Part shown: positions 60,478 to 64,000 of the stretch, one piece after another
How the letters are laid out: every line of letters begins with the position of its first letter
Position numbering within the stretch: position 1 is the first letter of the stretch
Source of the DNA: Bacillota bacterium
GTDB lineage: Bacteria > Bacillota > Clostridia > Acetivibrionales > DSM-1351
Reading direction: 5' to 3'
DNA: 64,000 bases
NCBI GenBank assembly: GCA_023409265.1
Contig: JAEYHZ010000008.1
Location: 326,219 to 390,218 of the forward strand
Translations under genes and position numbers: made by a program
The notes under the pieces: model-generated
Told to the model about the DNA's origin: nothing
Databases searched by the model: none
The model's input: only the letters and a program-made list of their open reading frames with translations

Positions 60478-61197
60478 CTACTTCAATCTATCTCTTATAT
60501 AATCCATTTTCCCAATATGATAAGAATAATCTCTATCAGGGAACAATTTAGGCAGGAGTTCTACAGCAAGCTCTACATCCTTTAGGACAATGTCCTTATT
60601 TATGCCAACCAAATCCGGAAATCTGTCTGGAATATCAACATAGAAATATTGCCATCCACGTACGGCACAACTTGCAATCATCGCTTCTAAATATTGTTCG
60701 AAATTAAGGGACATTGCAAAATATGCTCCATTATCGTAAAAGTATATTTGTGGTGGAAAGTTACCTGGTTCTCTGAAAAAGCAACCATACTTCCCATCAT
60801 CTCCCCAAGCCTGTTTTTCAAACCAGTTAAGTCTATTAAGAAATTGAAGCTCCTGTTGATCAGCTTCGTACCTGTTTATTGAGTTATACACATCCCAAAA
60901 ATCAGAGTCTTGAATTAAAGCCTCTGAGAAACCATTAAGCATAAATCCACCATATAAGAATTGATTTTTTTTGTTTGTGTAAGACCAGCATATAGATATA
61001 CTTGATAGGTTAAAAACCTCTAAATCATCGTCTTTTATTTGTATTCCCCATTTTTCAGCTAGCATTGGTACTTTCCTTTTTAACAATCTCTCTGATAATG
61101 ATAGGAAATTTGTATTTGTTAAATGCTTTTCAAGGTCGACATTACTATTTTCTAAATAATGAAAGAATCCTTCACATAATGTGAAAATTTTACTCAA
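60478..61197 (-). CDS. Candidate immunity protein, SUKH/SMI1-like
   Basis: A 239-residue protein starting with TTG, supported by GGAGG nine bases upstream. The alternating pattern with QIYFYDNGAYFAMSLNFEQYLEAMI recalls the SMI1/KNR4 (SUKH) fold, the commonest immunity fold beside polymorphic toxins, but the SUKH N-terminus is not clear. No signal peptide. Its place two genes from a toxin end and its own terminator make an orphan immunity role likely. Confidence 0.55.
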   Translation of the reverse strand: MSKIFTLCEGFFHYLENSNVDLEKHLTNTNFLSLSERLLKRKVPMLAEKWGIQIKDDDLEVFNLSSISICWSYTNKKNQFLYGGFMLNGFSEALIQDSDFWDVYNSINRYEADQQELQFLNRLNWFEKQAWGDDGKYGCFFREPGNFPPQIYFYDNGAYFAMSLNFEQYLEAMIASCAVRGWQYFYVDIPDRFPDLVGINKDIVLKDVELAVELLPKLFPDRDYSYHIGKMDYIRDRLK

Positions 61198-61342
61198 CTT
61201 TATTTCACCTCCAGCCTTTTATCTTGTTTAATACTTCGGTCTAACACAGTAAGATTAGTATTAAAGGTTTCAAGCTTGGTTTCTGTTAAGTCAGTATTTG
61301 AACCGGTAAGCCCAGTCACTGTCTACTTTAATCTGAGGTGTA

Positions 61343-61399
61343 AAAAGAAAGGTCTCAGCAGAGAATATTTATTACTACCTCTCTAAAGACCTTTCTTTA
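61343..61399 (-). terminator. Terminator after the HEAT-repeat gene
   Basis: On the minus strand AAGAAAGGTCT / AGACCTTTCTT with an inner AGAGAG/CTCT pairing, followed by TTT. It lies 19 bases beyond the stop codon. Confidence 0.8.
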
Positions 61400-61417
61400 T
61401 CATGGCTTTACAAGAAA

Positions 61418-62527
61418 TCAGTCATGCATTAGACTAAGGTCCTGTAAAAATCCAAACTTATAAAGTTTTCCAGTTATATATCTACTCTCATTTTCCTGTA
61501 GCCAAGAATTTACAAGGACATTATAATCAGGCTGTTTTGCATATATCCAGACTTCCGGGTCATGTCCAAACCTGTTCCCGGTTATTACAAATAGCTCCTC
61601 TAACAGGATTTTTTCAGGTTTTGGTTCAGTAATTTTTTTTACCAACATAGGCACATCAATAGGTTGACCAAATCTGAAGCAGCATTTGTTATTTAATTCA
61701 ATATCATTTTTATCAAGCCATTCGTCAAATTCCTTAACCAAGTAATTAGTTTCAACTTTCTTACCAGTTATTTGAGTGAGTCTATACATGGCACGTTGAG
61801 AAATGTCTGGCTCTTTATCTTTACATGAATTCCAAATTTGCTGGGCTGCACTTTTTGTACCGATCAAAAAAAGTCCATCTAAAGCATCTTCTCTAATTTC
61901 TCGAATCGGATTATATAGTGCATTTTTAAGCACTTTGAAAACCCCTGATCCACAAAAAAAACTCAACTGTTTAATAGTTTTTAATATTACCACTGGATCT
62001 TTATTTTCATAAAGCTCCAAAACATATGGTAAGGCAGAATTGTCTCCCAATTTTGCCATTGAATGCGCTATAGCTAAAATAATATCAGGAGAATAGTAAA
62101 TTGATTCTGTATCAACCGCTCTCACCAGCAGCTTCTTCAGTATAGGTAGAGAATTAAAGTGATTTCCTTCCCCTATTGCTGTTGCTGCCAAAATTATATC
62201 TCGTTCCGAAAATTTAGTACTTTGAAGCTTTTCCTCAAATTTTTCAACCACATCTTGGTCTTTAAACTTACTCAGTACACGATATGCGACTGATCTAATA
62301 TACCTATTTTTATCGTCAAGCAATACCAACATTTCATCCTTTATCTTAGGATCTGTAAGTTGTAAAACTACCTGGACTAACATTATTATACTATGCGAAG
62401 GGCCGTTACGTATAGCGTTTAATATTGAAGGCAGCACACTTATACCCTCATTTACTAATTGAAAAATTATCTGCCCAGCTTTATCATCAGAATCACTGAT
62501 CTGTTGAATTAAAATATCATAATCCAT
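61418..62527 (-). CDS. HEAT-repeat protein, candidate immunity protein
   Basis: A 369-residue all-helical protein. Repeats such as VAYRVLSKFKDQDVVEKFEEKL, SDNSALPYVLELYENKDPVVILKTI and IREIREDALDGLFLIGTKSAA (about 38 residues each, six to seven copies) form a HEAT solenoid, then a C-terminal region ending FGHDPEVWIYAKQPDY. HEAT proteins are common among immunity proteins and T6SS-linked proteins. GGAGG lies ten bases before the ATG. It sits downstream of the toxin-type gene on the same strand. Confidence 0.6.
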   Translation of the reverse strand: MDYDILIQQISDSDDKAGQIIFQLVNEGISVLPSILNAIRNGPSHSIIMLVQVVLQLTDPKIKDEMLVLLDDKNRYIRSVAYRVLSKFKDQDVVEKFEEKLQSTKFSERDIILAATAIGEGNHFNSLPILKKLLVRAVDTESIYYSPDIILAIAHSMAKLGDNSALPYVLELYENKDPVVILKTIKQLSFFCGSGVFKVLKNALYNPIREIREDALDGLFLIGTKSAAQQIWNSCKDKEPDISQRAMYRLTQITGKKVETNYLVKEFDEWLDKNDIELNNKCCFRFGQPIDVPMLVKKITEPKPEKILLEELFVITGNRFGHDPEVWIYAKQPDYNVLVNSWLQENESRYITGKLYKFGFLQDLSLMHD

Positions 62528-62563
62528 TGAATAGTGACCTCCTGGTTTATTTACTAAACTGAC

Positions 62564-62672
62564 TTATATAGCTTTCTCTACACCGGTGAACATACTGTCC
62601 ACGGTTTTTGCCATAAAGTCCAGTGTGGCAGTTACTCCTTTTATTAATCCTTTTATGTCATAAATCAAGTCC
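62564..62672 (-). pseudogene. Stranded coding remnant, toxin-module-like
   Basis: The minus strand here encodes LIYDIKGLIKGVTATLDFMA and then KTVDSMFTGVEKAI before a TAA, an amphipathic, protein-like stretch with no proper start; in-frame stops lie just upstream inside the inverted repeat at 62663. It probably is the tail of a removed gene, such as a toxin or its leader, cut by the palindromic element. Confidence 0.45.
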
Positions 62673-62724
62673 TATTAAGAAAATAGTAGTGTAATGTACT
62701 CTATTCTCTTAATAGGACTTGATT
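62663..62724. repeat. Long perfect palindrome
   Basis: Arms AATCAAGTCCTATTAAGA and TCTTAATAGGACTTGATT, 18 bp without mismatch, around a 26-base loop that itself has AGTA/TACT pairing. No T-run follows on either side. It looks like a small inserted palindrome or recombination site between toxin and immunity genes. Confidence 0.7.
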
Positions 62725-62838
62725 CTAAAATTGGTTACCACTCTCCAGCATTTTTCCAAAATGATATTTGGTATTATAATGCTAACTTTGTTATCTAATT
62801 TAAGTATATCCTAACATGAAAATCAAATAGTAACATTT

Positions 62839-63195
62839 TTACTGGTTATTCCAAGCTGTTTCTATCTCTCTATCAACTTCTTTAGCCCACTTAAAATATT
62901 CAGGAAACTCTCTTTGCTCATGATAGAATAGACCAACGATTGTATCTTGCTTAGGTTTACACATTATACTAGCAACTTCACCCTGCCTAAATAATTTTGG
63001 CTTTGGTTGATCTGCAAGGAAGTTATTTAATGCTTGTATTGTTTCAAAATTATAAAAATGTGTTTTAACGAGATCCTGATATGCTAGACCACCTTTATCT
63101 CCATACGTTTCAACTAGTTCACTATCTAAATGTGCTACTACACAGTAAATAATCCCATACTTTTTTAAGACTTCCTTTAACCCTAATTCATACAT
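62839..63195 (-). CDS. Candidate immunity protein of the adjacent toxin
   Basis: A 118-residue protein (MYELGLKEVLKKYGIIYCVV then AHLDSELVETYGDK) with a central LADQPKPKLFRQGEVASIMCK and an acidic, Trp-containing end. It follows the toxin-type gene by 29 bases on the same strand, the normal layout of toxin-immunity pairs. I do not recognise the family. AAAGGA lies ten bases before the ATG. Confidence 0.6.
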   Translation of the reverse strand: MYELGLKEVLKKYGIIYCVVAHLDSELVETYGDKGGLAYQDLVKTHFYNFETIQALNNFLADQPKPKLFRQGEVASIMCKPKQDTIVGLFYHEQREFPEYFKWAKEVDREIETAWNNQ

Positions 63196-63224
63196 ACTTA
63201 TACATTCCTTTCTTTAACCTATTT

Positions 63225-64000
63225 CTAAAAACCTGGGTCATACCATTCGTCAGCTCCAGATTGCTTCAATCTGTTTCCCTTACTTGTCCATGCATGATAA
63301 ATTTCTCTAGTCCGTAAATTATTTCCTCCAGGTTCATTATTAAATACTGAATCAGCTTGGTGTCTATTACCTTTTGTATGTTGATTACCGGCGGGGTGCC
63401 CGTAACCTGGTATTTCGTCAATGACACCACCATCTCTAACTGGAATTTGATGTCTATGATGAGGTGCTAGTTTTGTCCCTGCAGAATTACCTTTTGAAAA
63501 TTGCTCAAGCTGTTTTGTAGTAAATGGCCCTGGATCATAAATTGGAGGTACAGAGAAATCTGGATCCACTGGACTCATTTTATGTCCCTTCGGTATTTTA
63601 ACAATTTCTCCTTTCCAGTTTTTAATTACTTTATTTTCACTTACTCCCGTAGAAGATTCTACCTTTAGTTTTACTTTTTCCAGCTTAGAATTTACAATTT
63701 TTTCATTTTTTAGATCTTCTGCTTCATTTACACTATTAATTATTTCTCCATTATTTGGTACTCTTCCTGCTTTGATTTGATCTTCTAATGTTTTTTCATC
63801 ACTCGCCATCATTACAACATTTCTATTCTGGCCTTTTTCCACCCAAAGCTGATGCTCCTCGTTTCCAAGCTTAAATTTGACCTTGGGAGTGAGCATTTTT
63901 CTTATGGCGTTTGTTACTTTGGCTGCTCCTGCTGCAAAAATTTTGGTTCCAAGCTTCTTCAGGTTTATGAGGCCAAGAGCCATCAGGTTATTATGTATGC
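63225..64000 (-). CDS. Polymorphic toxin C-terminal region, His-rich nuclease-like (partial)
   Basis: The minus-strand frame is open from 63225 to the window edge. There is an ATG at 63983 but no ribosome binding site before it, and the frame stays open upstream, so this is probably the end of a longer protein. An amphipathic start, then TPKVKFKLGNEEHQLWVEKG and VVMMASDEKTLEDQI, the type of linker found before toxin tips, then a C-terminal domain with PHHRHQIPVRDGG, GYGHPAGNQHTKGNRHQADS and REIYHAW. The His/Asn/Asp spacing suits an HNH/Endo VII-type nuclease. Encoded upstream of an eCIS, it may be its cargo. Confidence 0.6.
   Translation of the reverse strand, partial: IHNNLMALGLINLKKLGTKIFAAGAAKVTNAIRKMLTPKVKFKLGNEEHQLWVEKGQNRNVVMMASDEKTLEDQIKAGRVPNNGEIINSVNEAEDLKNEKIVNSKLEKVKLKVESSTGVSENKVIKNWKGEIVKIPKGHKMSPVDPDFSVPPIYDPGPFTTKQLEQFSKGNSAGTKLAPHHRHQIPVRDGGVIDEIPGYGHPAGNQHTKGNRHQADSVFNNEPGGNNLRTREIYHAWTSKGNRLKQSGADEWYDPGF

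Overview
The window reads as the chromosome of a low-GC, Gram-positive, anaerobic polysaccharide degrader of the class Clostridia, most like Ruminiclostridium and relatives. This is inferred from strong GGAGG ribosome binding sites before nearly every gene, YesM/YesN-type two-component control of sugar transporters, a GH94 phosphorylase, YitT and CBO0543-type membrane proteins, and a lipoprotein sugar-binding protein. No rRNA gene is present to settle the species.

Region 1 (1-9780) looks like a chitobiose uptake and phosphorolysis locus. On the minus strand lie a solute-binding lipoprotein, two permeases, a GH94 phosphorylase of the N,N'-diacetylchitobiose type, and a phosphohexomutase cut by the window edge. 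Divergently transcribed are a YesM-like histidine kinase and a YesN-like response regulator. A paired direct repeat behind the transporter promoter is a candidate regulator site.

Region 2 (9781-13260) holds three membrane proteins, a Val/Glu/Met tRNA cluster carrying a duplicated tRNA-Glu 3' end, and an unusual array of about 170-bp repeats. Each repeat unit has a hairpin whose sequence varies while its pairing is kept.

Region 3 (13270-24301) is an amino-sugar cluster: a PIG-L deacetylase, a SIS isomerase/deaminase and a GntR/UTRA repressor with a nested palindromic operator. Next to it are a VCBS-repeat protein, two AraC regulators, a ROK regulator, an MFS transporter and a probable TIM-barrel glycosidase. 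Structured dispersed elements sit directly before several of these genes.

Region 4 (24296-31156) holds a MacB/FtsX-type ABC exporter, two small proteins of unknown function and an HtrA serine protease.

Region 5 (31175-59810) is an extracellular contractile injection system (eCIS, the Afp/PVC/MAC family), all on the minus strand. In transcription order it encodes the AAA+ ATPase, a DUF4255 terminator, sheath, tube, a tail assembly protein with an overlapping DUF6760 frame that has no normal start, a second tube protein, an Afp6-like protein, a LysM protein, hub, spike, PAAR tip, gp25, two baseplate-J proteins, a gpI-like protein, and three paralogous S74-terminated fibres. Fibres 2 and 3 are each preceded by a short helical protein. 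The largest fibre (1891 aa) carries twelve modules and ten HxH motifs. No capsid, portal or terminase gene is present, so it is not a prophage.

Region 6 (60106-64000), upstream of the eCIS, looks like a polymorphic-toxin locus: a His-rich nuclease-like toxin end, three candidate immunity proteins and a stranded coding remnant. It is the likely source of cargo for the particle.
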